DNA from: Naematelia aurantialba
Taxonomy: Eukaryota; Basidiomycota; Tremellomycetes; Tremellales; Naemateliaceae
Assembly (NCBI GenBank): GCA_021527695.1
Contig: JAKFAO010000001.1
Span: 1,178,001-1,242,000, forward strand
Reading direction: 5' to 3'
DNA: 64,000 bases
The notes under the pieces were generated by a model, which ran no database searches, was not told the DNA's origin, and saw only the letters and a list, made by a program, of their open reading frames with translations. Numbering within the stretch: position 1 is the stretch's first letter; each line of letters starts with the position of its first letter. Of the stretch, positions 25,349 to 36,745 are shown piece after piece. Both the position numbers and the translations under genes were made by a program.

Positions 25349-25626
25349 CGTCGCTGTCGAGAGTGTTGTGCTTGTGATACTGCAACAGAACTGACGTGGT
25401 GAACGCCCATTAAATTTCTGGCAGAGCTGGACAATAGTCCTGGCTTCACCGGCGCTTTTCGGCCCGGAATGTCGGCCGCTCCGGGGAAGCCGTGGTAAGC
25501 TTTGCTTTAACCCTGTCGATGGATTGTTGGAACTGTCAGATGCTACGATCCTGTCGGGCAAAATACCGCTCAACGGACAGATCCATACGGCACCAGCTGG
25601 ACTCTCTCGCCGCACGGTCCAGTAGG
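25349..25626. promoter_or_regulatory. Divergent promoter GH28 / sugar transporter
   Basis: 278 bp between the divergent ATGs of the pectinase and the MFS transporter; a shared promoter would let both respond to the same inducer. It contains several CGG-rich words (GGCCCGGAATGTCGGCCGCTCCGGGG region, 25455-25487) that could suit Zn2Cys6 factors; this is inference. Confidence 0.45.
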
Positions 25627-27353
25627 ATGTCTACCAAGGGATTACGGACAGGCCTGACGGCGGTGTGGGCCGCGCTCCACACCACCCAGTATGGCATGGC
25701 GATCACCGGTCTCAACGGCATCTCCGACGCGGTGACCTGCTCGGTTGACTCTGGACACGTCGGGATACACGCGGGATCCTCGGGATGGCTCAAGCCATGC
25801 GTCGAGATGACGGTGCGTAGCCTCCGCCTAAGCATCTGTATCGGCAATGCCTATCACCCCAAGGCGGCTCGCTGACCTGTGTCTCGTAGCCTGCGCAGTT
25901 TGGCCTCGTCGTTTCAATATTCACCATGGGCGGCTTGATCGGCTGTCTCCTGTCCGACCTCGTCACGCGCTCGTTTGGACGGGTCGGGACCCTGCGCACC
26001 TCGGCAGCCACGCTCCTCCTCGGTTCTCTCGCGGTCGGCCTCGCCAACTCGATCCCGTCCATGATCTTTGGCCGAATCCTCATCGGTGTCGGCTGCGGGC
26101 TGGCGACCGTCACTGTCCCGCTGTTCCTCGCGGAAATTGCGCCACCGTCGATCAAGCGCAGCCTCGGGATCATGAACCAGCTGTTCATCGTGTTTGGGAT
26201 GCTCATTGCCCAGTCGCTGTCGTTCCCATGGGCTAAGCCCATGGTCTGGCGATACGTTCTCGCGGTGTCGATCGGCATGGCGGTCCTCCAGCTAGCAGGA
26301 AGTCTGTTGGTCAAGCCCGCCGTGCCCAAGAAGCCCCAGACCAGAGGAGGAGACGAGGAGGACCCGCTCATACCAGGTGCGCAGATGACGGTGCCTCGGC
26401 GCACACCCGACCAAGTCTTACGGACACGTAGGCGAGCCGACCAAACCACTCAGCATCAGGCAGCTCCTCACGAGCACAGATCGGAAAATCCGCCGCGGGC
26501 TGATCGTCGTGGTCGTGACTCAGCTCGCACAGCAAGTCAGTGGCGTCTCTCCTGGTAAGCCCAAACCTCGCTCTACCGTCGCTCTATCCTCGCTCTCGGG
26601 CCCTTCTTTACCAGTCCATCAGTGCCTATTGGTTGCGCTGCATCGCCGCTAACGCTGTGACAGTCATGTACTTCTCCACCCGCATCCTCAAGCCCGTGTT
26701 CGGCAGCAACTCGAAACTCGTGGCCATCATCCTCGTCATCTTCAAGGTCCCCCTCACTGCCCTTCCAGCCCTACTCATAGAGGTATGTCTCATCCCACTC
26801 CCGGTCCCGCTCCCTTCCCACTCCCATCCCCCACCTCCGTGCATCTCCGACGCAGGCCGCGTCTCCACGTGTAGACACCACGCTGAACCTCGGTCCTTAG
26901 CGTCTGGGATCCCGCCCGATCCTCCTCTTTTCAGCAGCCGTCATGTCCGTGTCGGCGCTGGTCCTAGCGTACGGACTGAACGCCGACTCTGGTCCAGCCT
27001 GCATCGCAGCGGTATTCTCATTTGTCGCAGCGTTCTCAGTCGGTCTAGGGCCGGTCACTTGGGTCGTGCTCAGTGAAGTCATGCCGCACGAAGCGACGAC
27101 CGCCGCAGGGGCGATTGGGATCGGCCTCAACTGGACCACCAACTTCATCATGGTGCGTGCTCCCGGCTCTGCAGCAGCCTCGTTTGGTATTGACACACCA
27201 CAGGGATCCACTTTCCTGCCGCTGCAGCAGTGGCTGTCGGGCGGTAAAGAGAGCGGCGTGGGAAACATATTTTATCTCATCTGTGGAATATGCGCGCTGC
27301 TGTTTGTGGCTTTGCGCGCTAGTTATGCCGTGTACGATAGAGTCGCGATCTAG
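25627..27353 (+). CDS. MFS sugar transporter
   Basis: Major facilitator of the sugar transporter family, closest in style to the fungal YBR241C/Vps73-like hexose carriers. Exons 25627-25812, 25890-26376, 26432-26554, 26664-26782, 26901-27152 and 27204-27353 splice in phase to 438 residues, short for a 12-helix carrier. Signatures: FGRVGTLRTSA after helix 2, GRILIGVGCGLATVTVPLFLAEIAP (PESPR-like region), QLAQQVSGVSPVMYFSTRIL (helix 7 QQxSG motif that contacts sugar), LGSRPILLF, and LGPVTWVVLSEVMP (helix 10). The PESPR/PETK motifs after helices 6 and 12 are weak. The in-frame ATG at 25627 is chosen because the family start follows directly. It lies between a pectinase and a putative glycosidase gene. 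Confidence 0.88.
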
Positions 27354-27581
27354 GTGTACTGTACATGCATGCCTTGTCGGATTTGTAGACTTCGGGCTGC
27401 CCGTTACATGCCGTACTCTTGAGTAAACTATAGCCGGTACGTCGCGAATCTAAGTGTGTCCCTTCTAGGCAAGGTTACCTACTCTTCGTGACAACACCGT
27501 ACATCATGGGGCATATGGGAGAGGAGAGGTTCTTCCTGGCACCAGCAAAGGCATCTATGAGCTATGCATGCACGTCAGACA
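27354..27581. other. Short convergent intergenic gap
   Basis: 228 bp between the stops of the sugar transporter and the DUF2264 gene; no gene seen. Confidence 0.5.
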
Positions 27582-30358
27582 TCACAAAGCATCCAGTGCC
27601 CAATCTGGCACGACCGGCTTGCGCTCCCACGCCTTCTCCCAGTCGCCCTGCTTGCTATCTGTCGCTGGCATCCCAAACACAGCCGTGACGATCACCGTCT
27701 CGCCCTCTGGAATCTCGCCCATCAGGCTCGGCAGCACCGCCCTTGAGAAAATGACATTCGAGTTGGGATCGCTCTGCACCAGTCTCCCTTTGCGGAGACC
27801 GACGCTCGTGCTTGCGCTTGGGCTCGGAGTGGAAGCGGCGGTGAGGAAGGGGGTGAGGTCGACGACACCGACCGCGCCTGTGGCGGTCACGGCTCTGGCC
27901 CAGCCGTCTTGCGCGTCCCCGCCTCGGGACGTTTCACCGCTGAACGCCTGCACGAGGGCGCGTCCGTCCGCGCCCTGGCCGTACGTCGCCCATCCCGCTT
28001 CGGACGACACGAGTGGGCGGGCGGTCTTGACGCGGTGGATGCGGAGGTAGTAGTTGTCCGAACCCGCTTGAGGAGGGATCAGCAGCGTGTCGACCGTCAC
28101 GTCGAGCCACGGCCGCCAGCTGCTTCGCAGGTGGACCTGGGGGGTGCCTCGGCCCTCGATACGCGCGTCCAGTGTCTGCCGACGGACGCGCCACGACTCG
28201 CCGTCGACTTCGCCTGCGACCGCGTTGAGCTCCGGGTCGAGGGCGGCCGAGTTGTCCCGCAGCGCGAGCATCGAGTCGGCCGCCAGCTGCTCGAGGTCCA
28301 TGTCGCCCGTGGGGCAGCTGAAGCCAAACGCGCTGGAATAGGCAAACTTGGCGTACTTGGCGGGACCGTGGCGCATCGCATAGTGCGGCCGCTGGCCCGA
28401 CGACAGCAGGAACGTGTGCCCCCCGTGCCGGCACATGATGTGTGACGGATCAGGCAGGGCTTTGAGCGGCGGGAAAAGGGTTTTGGGCCATTCCAGCTCC
28501 TCCGACACCCAGAAGGGGTGCGAGGCCGGCGCTGCCAGGCAGGCAAAGGCCTTCATGCACCAGTAGGGCGAGCCTATCGTAGTCTCATCAGCTTGCCACC
28601 TTGCTGGAACGGACCGGCTGCGAGACAAACCGGGTTAAGAGAGGAGAAGGAAAGAGAGGAGAAGGAAAGATAGAAGGAAAGAGAGGAGAAGGACGCCGAG
28701 AGGACATACCAGGGGCATTGTAGTTCTCCGTCATGTTCATATTATCGTACCCGTAGCCGATATTCAGCGTCCCGTCTGAACGGAAGATATCGCGGTTCCC
28801 AGCCCACGAGCGCAGATGCCGCAACACAAAGCCTTTGATGTGACCCCACTCGAGCGGGGCTGGCGGGGCGAGGTCGGCGAGGGCAAAGGCTGAAAAGGTG
28901 GAAATGACGGCGAAGCGGTAGACCATGGATCGGCCAAAGGGGATGGCAGAGCCAGAGTCGGAGAAGTAGTAGATGAAGTCGAGGAGGAATTGCTGAGCCC
29001 GCTCGAGGTAGCGTTTGGAGCGATCGGGATCGGACTTGGCGCACAGCTGTGGTATGGTCAGTAGTGCACTTGGCATTGACACGAAGGCGCGATGATACTG
29101 TACACAAGACAACCATGCAATAATGGCAACAATTCGACGACGACAACAATGACAGGAAGACAAACAGACACGAGCACCACAGCACGGAAACCACCCAACA
29201 GAACGAGACGAACGGGACTCGGCGTACCTTGGCATAAGTCATCTGTGCAAACTGAATCGCAAACGAGCTCGAATAGTAGTCGCGCTGATGCACGTCTGGC
29301 GGACCGTCGTTACTCCATCCCCGGCTGGCAGCCGCGTCCCCGACGGCCCCGTGGCCTGCAAACTGGAACTCTTCGAGCCGGGCCAAGTCGCGGTGCATTT
29401 GGGGCTCATCGTACATGTCGGACCCGATTGACCGGAGTGCGAGGTTGGCAAAGACGCGGAACCACAGCCAGTTGGCTGAACGGTCAGCCTCCCTCTCGAT
29501 GTTCCTCTCCGTGCGTCTTGCTGTATGGAACGCTTTCGGGACGCAGGGGGGCAAGGAGAGCAAGTAGGTGGCTGCGTATCGAGCACGCTGTGGAAGAAAG
29601 AGCGCACGACGAGAGATACTCACTATCTGGCATGGGCTTGCCGATACAGGTCTGCAAAAACGCCGCAATGTTCTTCTTGGCCTTGTCATCCTGCGGCTGT
29701 TGAGCACCGTCATCAGCTCTCCGTCTCGGCTCCTCTGTTCCCTTCCCCGCTGCAAGGATCCCCGGTACTCGCTACCGCCGGTGATGCCTGGTGCTTGGTG
29801 CCGGGTGCTTGGTGCTTGGGCTCACCTCGTAAAACGTCTCGGGCGCCATGGCAATCGCAAAGCTCAATGGACTCATCTCGACCATACGCTGGTCCTTCGC
29901 CTTTGCGCCGCCCCAGTATTCTGGCCCATCAGGATCCGTCCCACTCGCCAGACCGCGGACCCAGCGGTCTAGGCCTGGGTAGCTGCCTCCACCCATGACG
30001 AGCGCGGTGAGGCCCCATAGTGGGCGGGCAAAGCCTTCGAGGGCGACGGCCCGGAGGTCGTAGTGCGTCGCTGTGGAGGCGAGGTCGATCAGCGCCCCGC
30101 CTGGGGACGTGTGCGCCGCCAGCGGGTCGAGCACTGCACGTGTCAGTTGGCATCAAGATGCGCAATCACCAAGATAAGCAATGCAGCAGGAGCGCTGTTG
30201 CGGAGCGATTGATGTGGACGGCTGCAGGCAGGGCGGGGAAAGCGAGGAAGGTGAGGGGTGCCAGCAAGAAGTGGACACTGACGAGCTACACATCCCCGCT
30301 CCACATCCTCTCGCGTTTTGAAAGGATTATCCACAAAGCCCCAGTTCTTCTGCAGCAT
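27582..30358 (-). CDS. DUF2264 (PF10022) protein, putative intracellular glycosidase
   Basis: Member of the DUF2264 family; bacterial members have been linked to uronate-containing oligosaccharide hydrolysis (to my memory CAZy GH154). The start [20 protein letters not shown] has no signal peptide, so the protein is probably cytosolic. Blocks read over several exons: [128 protein letters not shown], and [22 protein letters not shown]. These match the family order (alpha-barrel domain then beta domain). Total about 700 residues. The 28620-28707 intron is a GGAGAAGGAAAGA repeat. It sits between two transporter genes next to a GH28 gene. Confidence 0.85.
28625..28705. repeat. GAGAGGAGAAGGAAA repeat in DUF2264 intron
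   Basis: Purine-rich imperfect tandem repeat of about 15-17 bp inside an intron. Confidence 0.7.
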
Positions 30359-31065
30359 ATTGAATAGCTTTGCTTTGGATGATGATAAAAATCAATACAC
30401 AATTCAGCTGTGCACAGAGTTGCTCGACAGAGACAGTCCCGGGGCCCACCGGCCCGCTACGGTCCGTCACTCATAGTCTGGTCTTCCGGCCTCATCCACC
30501 GATCATGGACACATCATGAAAAGCTAGGACAGTCTGAGCCCGGCGAGTACTCAAGCCATGGTGGCACCTGCACATGTTGTGGCATTTGCCTGGTCTCGGG
30601 GTCAGAGACAGTACTGTTATGCACCGTTCATCCGCATTAGACTGATTTCGGTCTGCGAAACAATACAAGTCGTGGCCTTTACTGAAGCATCCACGCATCC
30701 TTTTCTCGGCATTCACCAGACCTCTTTGCAGGGTGATCCAAGTATCTACCGAGCAGGTCTGGCGACAAGAGTCGCATGCATGCCCGTCACTACCTCACGA
30801 TACCCGTCAAAGAGGTCAACAGACAACGCAGCGTTCGGTTCGGTAGGTCCGAATTCGGTGGAAATGCAGTTTTTGCTGGGACCGGCGCCGGAAGCCGGAC
30901 CGTCCGATTCGCCCCCCCATGAATTACTCCGCAGAAGACTTGGTTGGGATTTTGGGTGTTCCGCCTTCGACCTGTCGAGCTGGGCCGTTTGATAACTTGC
31001 TCGACTCGATCCTTCTTCCTTGGACTTCGGACGCTGGGGAAACTGCGAGCACGAAAACAGGCATC
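30359..31065. promoter_or_regulatory. Divergent promoter DUF2264 / ZIFL-like MFS
   Basis: About 700 bp between the divergent starts. The plus frame remains open upstream of 31066 with an alternative in-frame ATG at 30919, so the MFS N-terminus could be longer. Contains CCGGCGCCGG-type GC palindromes near 30881-30900. No other gene seen. Confidence 0.4.
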
Positions 31066-33119
31066 ATGTCTGAACAAGAACGGCTGGTGGACCGCGAGCG
31101 GGTGGATTACGGTGCGACGAGCACCGAGTCGGGCTCGTCCACTGCTGCAAGCAGCGAAGCGGGGGATGGCAAAGCTCAAACTGCGCCGACGCCGCTGGAC
31201 ATGGCGCAGATCATCCTCCTCTCCTTTGCGCGTATATCCGAGCCTGTGAGTCGGCCGCTCTTCCTCTGGCCCTCTGTGCGGTGTATGCGGCTCGGCAATG
31301 TGAGATGGTGGATACTAATCCTGTTTAGCTCACATTCACGATCCTCTTCCCGTTTGTGCAGCAGATGATTGTGGATACGGGAGAGGTGGCGGTGGAGGAT
31401 GTGGGGTACAGCGTCGGGCTCATCGAGGTGTCGTTCTCCATCACGCAGTCTCTGTCTCGTAAGTGCTTTTGCGACGATTCTACGTCCTCCATCTCCCGAA
31501 GCCAGTGTACGAAGCGGTTCCTCGGGACAGAAAGAGCGAGAAGATATACAAGAGGCGGAAGCTGGTCCCCGGGACAGAAGGAGTCAGAAGATATACAGGA
31601 GGCGGAGCCGCGACGCGGTGAAGCAAACCAACGCGTTAACGATCCACGCAGTGCTCTACTGGTCCCGCGCAGCAGACAAATACGGCCGCAAACCCGTCTT
31701 ACTCGCCTCGCTTCTCGGCGCATTCGTGGCCACCGCTCTGTTCGGCTTCAGCAAGCACGTATGGCAGATGTACGCGTGTCGGTTCCTGGCGGGCGTGTTT
31801 GGGGGGAATGCGATGGTGATTCGGACGTTGTTTACAGAGAACTCGGAAAAGACGAATCAAGCGAAAGCGTGCGTGCTCCACCGCCCTCCCCGCTTCACTG
31901 TCCCTCCCCGTTCGATTTGGACTCGGCTAGTCACAAGGTGCTCTTGGAGCTTGGGGTCTATTTCATACATGGGACCGTTCCCCACCGGAACATTCAGATT
32001 CCCTCCAGGTGTCAGGTTTCCTGTGTTCAAGGGAACGGAATCAGCTATCCTGGTAGCTGACGCCATCAGCTTTGCCTACTTTGCATTCGCAGCCAACATC
32101 GGAGGCCTCATCGGCCCCACCATCGGCGGCTTCCTCTCTGATCCCGTCAGACAATGGCCGAGGGTGTTTGGGCGGTGGTCGCTGTTTGTCGAGTATCCGT
32201 ACTGCCTGCCATGCCTCGTTGCGGGCCTGTACATCCTGTTTACATTTGTGCTGTCTGCGCTGTACCTCCGGGAGGTGAGTCTGTTGCATACATCTACAAC
32301 GTGATCTCCTACTTGTCCCACTACTTGACGGTACCCTGACCCAACACCTATACCCTGTTACAGAGGAGTGATTTACGTGAACCATTCGCTGACGGGATTC
32401 AGACTCGTCCGGACGAGTGCGACAATCCGCTACCCATCCGCAAAGTGCTCAATCCCAAGCTCCTGCGCATGTTCGGTATCTTTGGCTGGACCACGGCCGT
32501 TTCGTTCTCGATCGGCGCCGCCTTCCCGCTGTACCTGTTCACGCCTGTCTCCATCGGGGGGCAGGGCATGAGCCCGCCCGAGATCGCCCAAGTCCAGGCT
32601 GCAGCCGGGCTGTCCCAGGGAATCTGGCTGCTGTTCGCCATGCCGCGGCTGGACGCGCGGCTCGGTACGCGCCGGCTCTTCAACTGCGTGTCCTCGTTCT
32701 ACCCTCTGGTCATGGTCATCCCCATCGTTGCCAATGCGTTTTCGCGACACAGCAATGCCGCCGGCTCGTGGGCCCTGCTGGCGCTGTATGTGCTGGTGGG
32801 CCAGGCATGCCAAATGACATTCACCTCTGTCCAGCTGCTGCTGAATGCCTGCTCGCCGCCTAGCGCCATCGCCACGGTGAACGGCATCGCCGTCGCCATC
32901 TGCGGCGTCGTCAAGTCGATCTTTCCCGCAGCTATCAACGCGCTCTTCGCGCTCAGCGTCTCGCGACAGATTCTCGGCGGGTACCTCAGCTGGATTGTCA
33001 TGGCCTTGTTGGCCGCCGGGGTGTTTGTGCTCAGTTTCCTTGCGCCGGAAGATAGGGAAGAGCCGGACGACGTGCAAAAGGGACGGATCATGGAGAGCGA
33101 GGCAGAGGCGTTGAATTGA
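31066..33119 (+). CDS. MFS transporter, ZIFL / DHA1-like
   Basis: Twelve-helix drug:H+ antiporter-type carrier of the zinc-induced-facilitator-like group found in fungi; substrates are mostly unknown (organic acids, metals or drugs). Exons 31066-31245, 31329-31458, 31652-31868, 32070-32274 and 32403-33119 join in phase to 482 residues. Signatures: a soluble N-terminus of about 50 residues (SGSSTAASSEAGDGKA), LTFTILFPFVQQMI (helix 1), VGYSVGLIEVSFSITQ, SRAADKYGRKPVLLASLLG (MFS motif A), CRFLAGVFGGNAMVIRTLF (motif B with Arg), FAANIGGLIGPTIGGFLSDP (motif C), and LDARLGTRRLF in the second half. The second intron holds a 47-bp tandem duplication. An N-terminal extension from 30919 is possible but has no family support. 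Confidence 0.87.
31519..31612. repeat. 47-bp tandem duplication in MFS intron
   Basis: Two copies of TCCTCGGGACAGAAAGAG...GATATACAAGAGGCGGA with about 85-90% identity, period 47 bp, within intron 31459-31651. Confidence 0.75.
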
Positions 33120-34186
33120 GCCACGAGTATCGGAGCTGAGCATCGTCGTTTCGCTGTATCGTTATGTATGCATTCCATTCACCGTGGCAAGTACCACCAC
33201 GTGCCACGTGCCACCTGCCACCCCGGTTCGCAGCCGACGGATCTGCATTCCTGGACTGGGCCATGCGCCAGCTGACCTTTGTTCGGTCATGCATCGCGAG
33301 GGGCGCGATGCCGCGATGCACAATGCAGCTGACCTGAGAGGCAACTGGCGTGCGCGGTGCAGGTCATGTGTAGCGCGGCTCGCTCAGTTCTTGCCTCTAC
33401 GAGTGATTTTTTTCGCCTTAGGTTTGTACGATTTTCCATGGTAACGATCGACGCCAGGCACGACTGATCCGGCGGCGAGTTGGGTTCTAGACCCTCCCTT
33501 GCTGCAATTACCGATCTCAAAGGAGTCTCCGGTGCCTTTGCCCCGACGACTCGGCCCATGGGCAAAACGCATCTCCATACGGTCCCCATACGGTCCCCAT
33601 ACGGTCCCCGGTGGGTCCATTCGCTGGGGTCTCCGGTCCACCCCGGTCCGTGACCCGGACACCCAGAACGCCAGATCGCCCAGACTCTGCCCGCCAAGCC
33701 AGGGCCGTACTCCGGATCGTGAATTTGGGTTTACGCAGGGGTTATGTACCCGCAGATCAGGCGCGGGAGACGCCGCAACGCGAGGAAAACGCCAAGCTCT
33801 CGTACCCGTCCCTCTTGCTCTCTCGCCCTCTCTCGCCCTCTGTCCCTCTGTCGCTCTGCTTCCGCCTGGTCTTCTGCCTCGCGCCGGTCGCTGTCGCACG
33901 CTGCACGGATCATCGTCCCGAATACCACTGCATGCATAGGCTTGTGGCCGGTCTGTCGGGGGCCGGAGGGCCCGACATGGTCATAACACGGCCCGTGACT
34001 TTGGGATCAGCACAACTGACCTCGACACGGATACGAGGATAAATACCCTGGCCACCCACTCGGCTGCCGCATCATCCTCATTCACACCCCTTGCACCTTT
34101 CACCCCTTGCAGCTTTCACCCCTTGCACTAGGATCCAAATTCGCCAGCATCGAATTTCGCCGCTTTGACGCAGTGGACAGAATAAG
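33120..34186. promoter_or_regulatory. Intergenic region and promoter of the Dal5-like permease
   Basis: About 1.07 kb between two plus-strand MFS genes. It holds two adjacent CACGTG E-boxes (33198-33203 and 33205-33210), three copies of CATACGGTCCCC (33575-33610), a GATAAATA word at 34038-34045 that could be a TATA-like or GATA-factor site, and three 16-bp CACCCCTTGCACCTTT copies (34084-34130) in the likely 5' UTR. GATA control is known for yeast DAL5; here it is only suggested. Long GC-rich ORFs here look like noise. Confidence 0.4.
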
Positions 34187-36745
34187 ATGTCGTTTGAGCC
34201 AAAGCACGAGTCGAGCCACTTTGACGATTTCGAGAAAGTCTCTGAAGGGCAGCATGTGGAAGACAACGCCAACACCGGCCGCAAGGCTGGTGCCGACGCC
34301 CTCTACGCTGATATTGGCGCCGAGTGGCTCGAGACTTACACGGGCCCGCGGCACGAGATCACCGACGAGGACAACACCCGCGTGAGGTGGAAGATTGACA
34401 TGCGCTTGATGCCCATGTGAGTTTTACGCGTTGTCGTGTGACCACGGTCTGACGTGTGCAGTATTTGTTATATCTACTGGTGTGAGCTGCCGTCGCCGAA
34501 TACATGATAGGGTTCATCGTGCTCATAGTCAACAGGCCAGCAGCTCGACAAGTCGACCTTGTCGTTTGCCGCGGTTTTCAACATCTCAACAGACGCCGGT
34601 CTTGTGTGAGCTTCCTCGTCTCCACTCTCCCACCAGCCTCCTCCTCGCCTCTCACCTAGCCTCTCCTCTCGAAGCTCTCTCATCCAGTATCCTTCTCGTC
34701 CGTTACACCAACCCCCGTCAAACACCCCTATGGCACGTATTGGAAAGCCGAGGACTGACCACCACAGCGGAACCCAGTACTCGTGGCTGTCGTCGATCGT
34801 CTACTTTGCCCAGCTCGTGTTCCAGCCGCTCTCTGTCTACGCGCTCGTGCGCTTCCCCGTCAACCTGTGGATCAGCACCTGTTTCTTCCTCTGGGGCTGC
34901 TCGCTGTGCATCATGACTGCCATGCGATCGTTTGCTGGTCTCGCCGTCATGCGGTTCTTCCTCGGCGGGTTCGAGGCGTCCATCGCCCCGTCGATGCTCA
35001 TCGTGGTGTCCATGTGGTGGACTAGGCGCGAGCAGCCGCTCAGGAACAATATCTGGTATTCTACCAACGTGGGTGTCGCGTCTCACTCGCCGAAAGCCAC
35101 CGGACCACCGGACCACCGTGTTCACCGCTGACGCTGACCTCGCAGGGTATGGCCACCATCCTCGGCTCGCTCATCTCGTACGGCCTAGGGCACATCAGCT
35201 CGCCCCATCTCAAGCCGTACCAGATCATCTTCCTCGCGTGCGGACTGATTTCCGTCGCCCTGTCGATCCCGACCTTCTTCCTCTTCCCTCGCCACCCGAC
35301 GCGGGCGAGGTGGCTCACCGACGAGGACAAGTTTGTCGCTCTCGAGCGGATCAGGCTTAACCAGACTGGCACGCAGAACACTCGTCAGTCTTGTCCCCAC
35401 CTTTTCTTTTCTTCCCAATCCAGCCAAAGATCCCCTTCCTGAAGAGCGACGCTAACCCATGAAGACTTCAAGTGGCAACAGGTCCTCGAGTGTGTCATCG
35501 ACCCCAAGACGTGGATGTGGGTACTCATGAGTACGTCTTGTGTCCTCCTTAGCTGCCGTCTGCCACTGTACGAGGGGCGAGTCTCGAGTTGGTGCTTACG
35601 TACCCTGCAGTCTTCTGTGTCTCGCTCGTGTCGGGCGGCATCAGCGCCTTTGGCCCACTCATCCTGCGCGGCTTCGGACTGACCTCGTTCCAGACCATCC
35701 TCTACAACAGTGAGTATCGCTCCCTTCCCTTCCCTTCCTTCCTTCCTTCCTTCCCTTCCTTTCCTTCCCTTCCTTCCCTCCCTTCCCTCCCTTCCCTTCC
35801 CTTCCTTTCCTTCCCTTCCTTTTACTCACACTATCGCAAACTCTCACTCTCACCCTCGCAGACTGTGGACGAATCCTTTCTTGTGAGAACACACGCTGAC
35901 CACGGTACTCCGTTGTGCAGTGGTCCCCGGAGCCATCGCCATCGTGTCCAACATCACCACCGCATTGCTCATCATGAAATTCAAGCGCAAGTCGCCCGTG
36001 CTCTTTGTCGTCTCGCTCTTCCCGCTCGCCGCGGCCGTCGCACTGTACAAGCTCCCGAGGGGCGTCGAGCACCGGCACTCGTTGTTGGCCGTCTATTTTA
36101 TCCTCCAGGTCTTCCAGTGCATCACGCCAATCATCTTTTCTTGGACGTTTAGCAACACTGCCGGGCACACCAGTGGGTCCTTGCGTCCAGATTTCCTTCC
36201 TTCCTTCCTTCCTTCCTTCCTTCCTTCCTTCCTTCCTTCCTTCCTTCCTTCCTCCTGCACCTCCTTGGTATTTTGAGAACTACAATTCAGACCTTATCTC
36301 CCTCGCACCACCGCATCGGTCGAGTGAGATTCGCTGACCCTCTGTAGAAAAGACAACCACCACCGGCATGCTCTACATCGGCCTGTGCACCGGCAACATT
36401 GTCGGGCCGCAGCTGTACAAGTCCGTCCAGGCGCCGTACTACCATACCGGCCTCGGCGCCAACATGGGCTGCCTCGTCGCTCTGTCCGCCCTGATCCTGC
36501 TGCAGGCATTCTACCTCGGCGTCCTCAACAAGCGCAACGTCGCGCGCCGCAGGGCAAAGGGCAAGACGGGCGAGCTGGTCGACTACTCGCTCGAGTCGTC
36601 GAGCAAGTGGCAGGCGCTGCGGGCCGACCAAGCGGCCAAGGACGTCGCCGAGGGTGTGGCGGGATCCCACGGCGCAGAGCACAACACGCAGGCATTCGAC
36701 GATCTCACCGATCTCCAGAACGAGGACTTTATCTACTCGCAGTGA
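34187..36745 (+). CDS. MFS organic anion permease, Dal5/TNA1-like (ACS family)
   Basis: Anion:cation symporter family, including yeast allantoate permease Dal5, nicotinate Tna1 and fungal carriers of acidic sugars and vitamins. Starts MSFEPKHESSHFDDFEKV with about 75 hydrophilic residues, then VRWKIDMRLMPM before helix 1 and LDKSTLSFAAVFNISTDAGL, the family's typical helix 1 and loop. Further blocks: TGTQYSWLSSIVYFAQLVFQPL, LWGCSLCIMTAMRSF, VMRFFLGGFEASIAPSMLIV, WWTRREQPLRNNIWYSTN (family motif), LFPRHPTRARWLTDEDK, VPGAIAIVSNI, and FSNTAGHTKTTTTGMLYIG (helix 11 region). About nine exons; introns carry TTCC repeats. Stop TGA after IYSQ. The sequence is complete; substrate unknown. Confidence 0.9.
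35711..35822. repeat. CCTTCCCTTCC pyrimidine repeat in intron
   Basis: About 110 bp of almost pure CT sequence built from TTCC/CCTT/TCCC words inside an intron of the Dal5-like permease. Confidence 0.85.
36193..36254 (+). repeat. (TTCC)n microsatellite in intron
   Basis: About 15 perfect TTCC tetranucleotide units near the 5' side of the last intron of the Dal5-like permease. Confidence 0.92.

Noticed and set aside
28742..29755. 337-codon minus-strand frame
   Set aside because: Runs through exons and introns of the DUF2264 gene in mixed frames; conserved blocks are in the other frames.
31066..33119. Transposon insertion suggested by the duplicated block in the transporter
   Set aside because: Short tandem copies inside a spliced intron, without inverted repeats or transposase.
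33384..33899. Arg-rich 171-codon minus-strand frame between two transporters
   Set aside because: Low complexity, GC-driven, contains a 12-bp tandem repeat and matches no family.
36193..36254. Pyrimidine repeat as a mobile element end
   Set aside because: A perfect TTCC microsatellite in an intron, with no target duplication or coding remnant.
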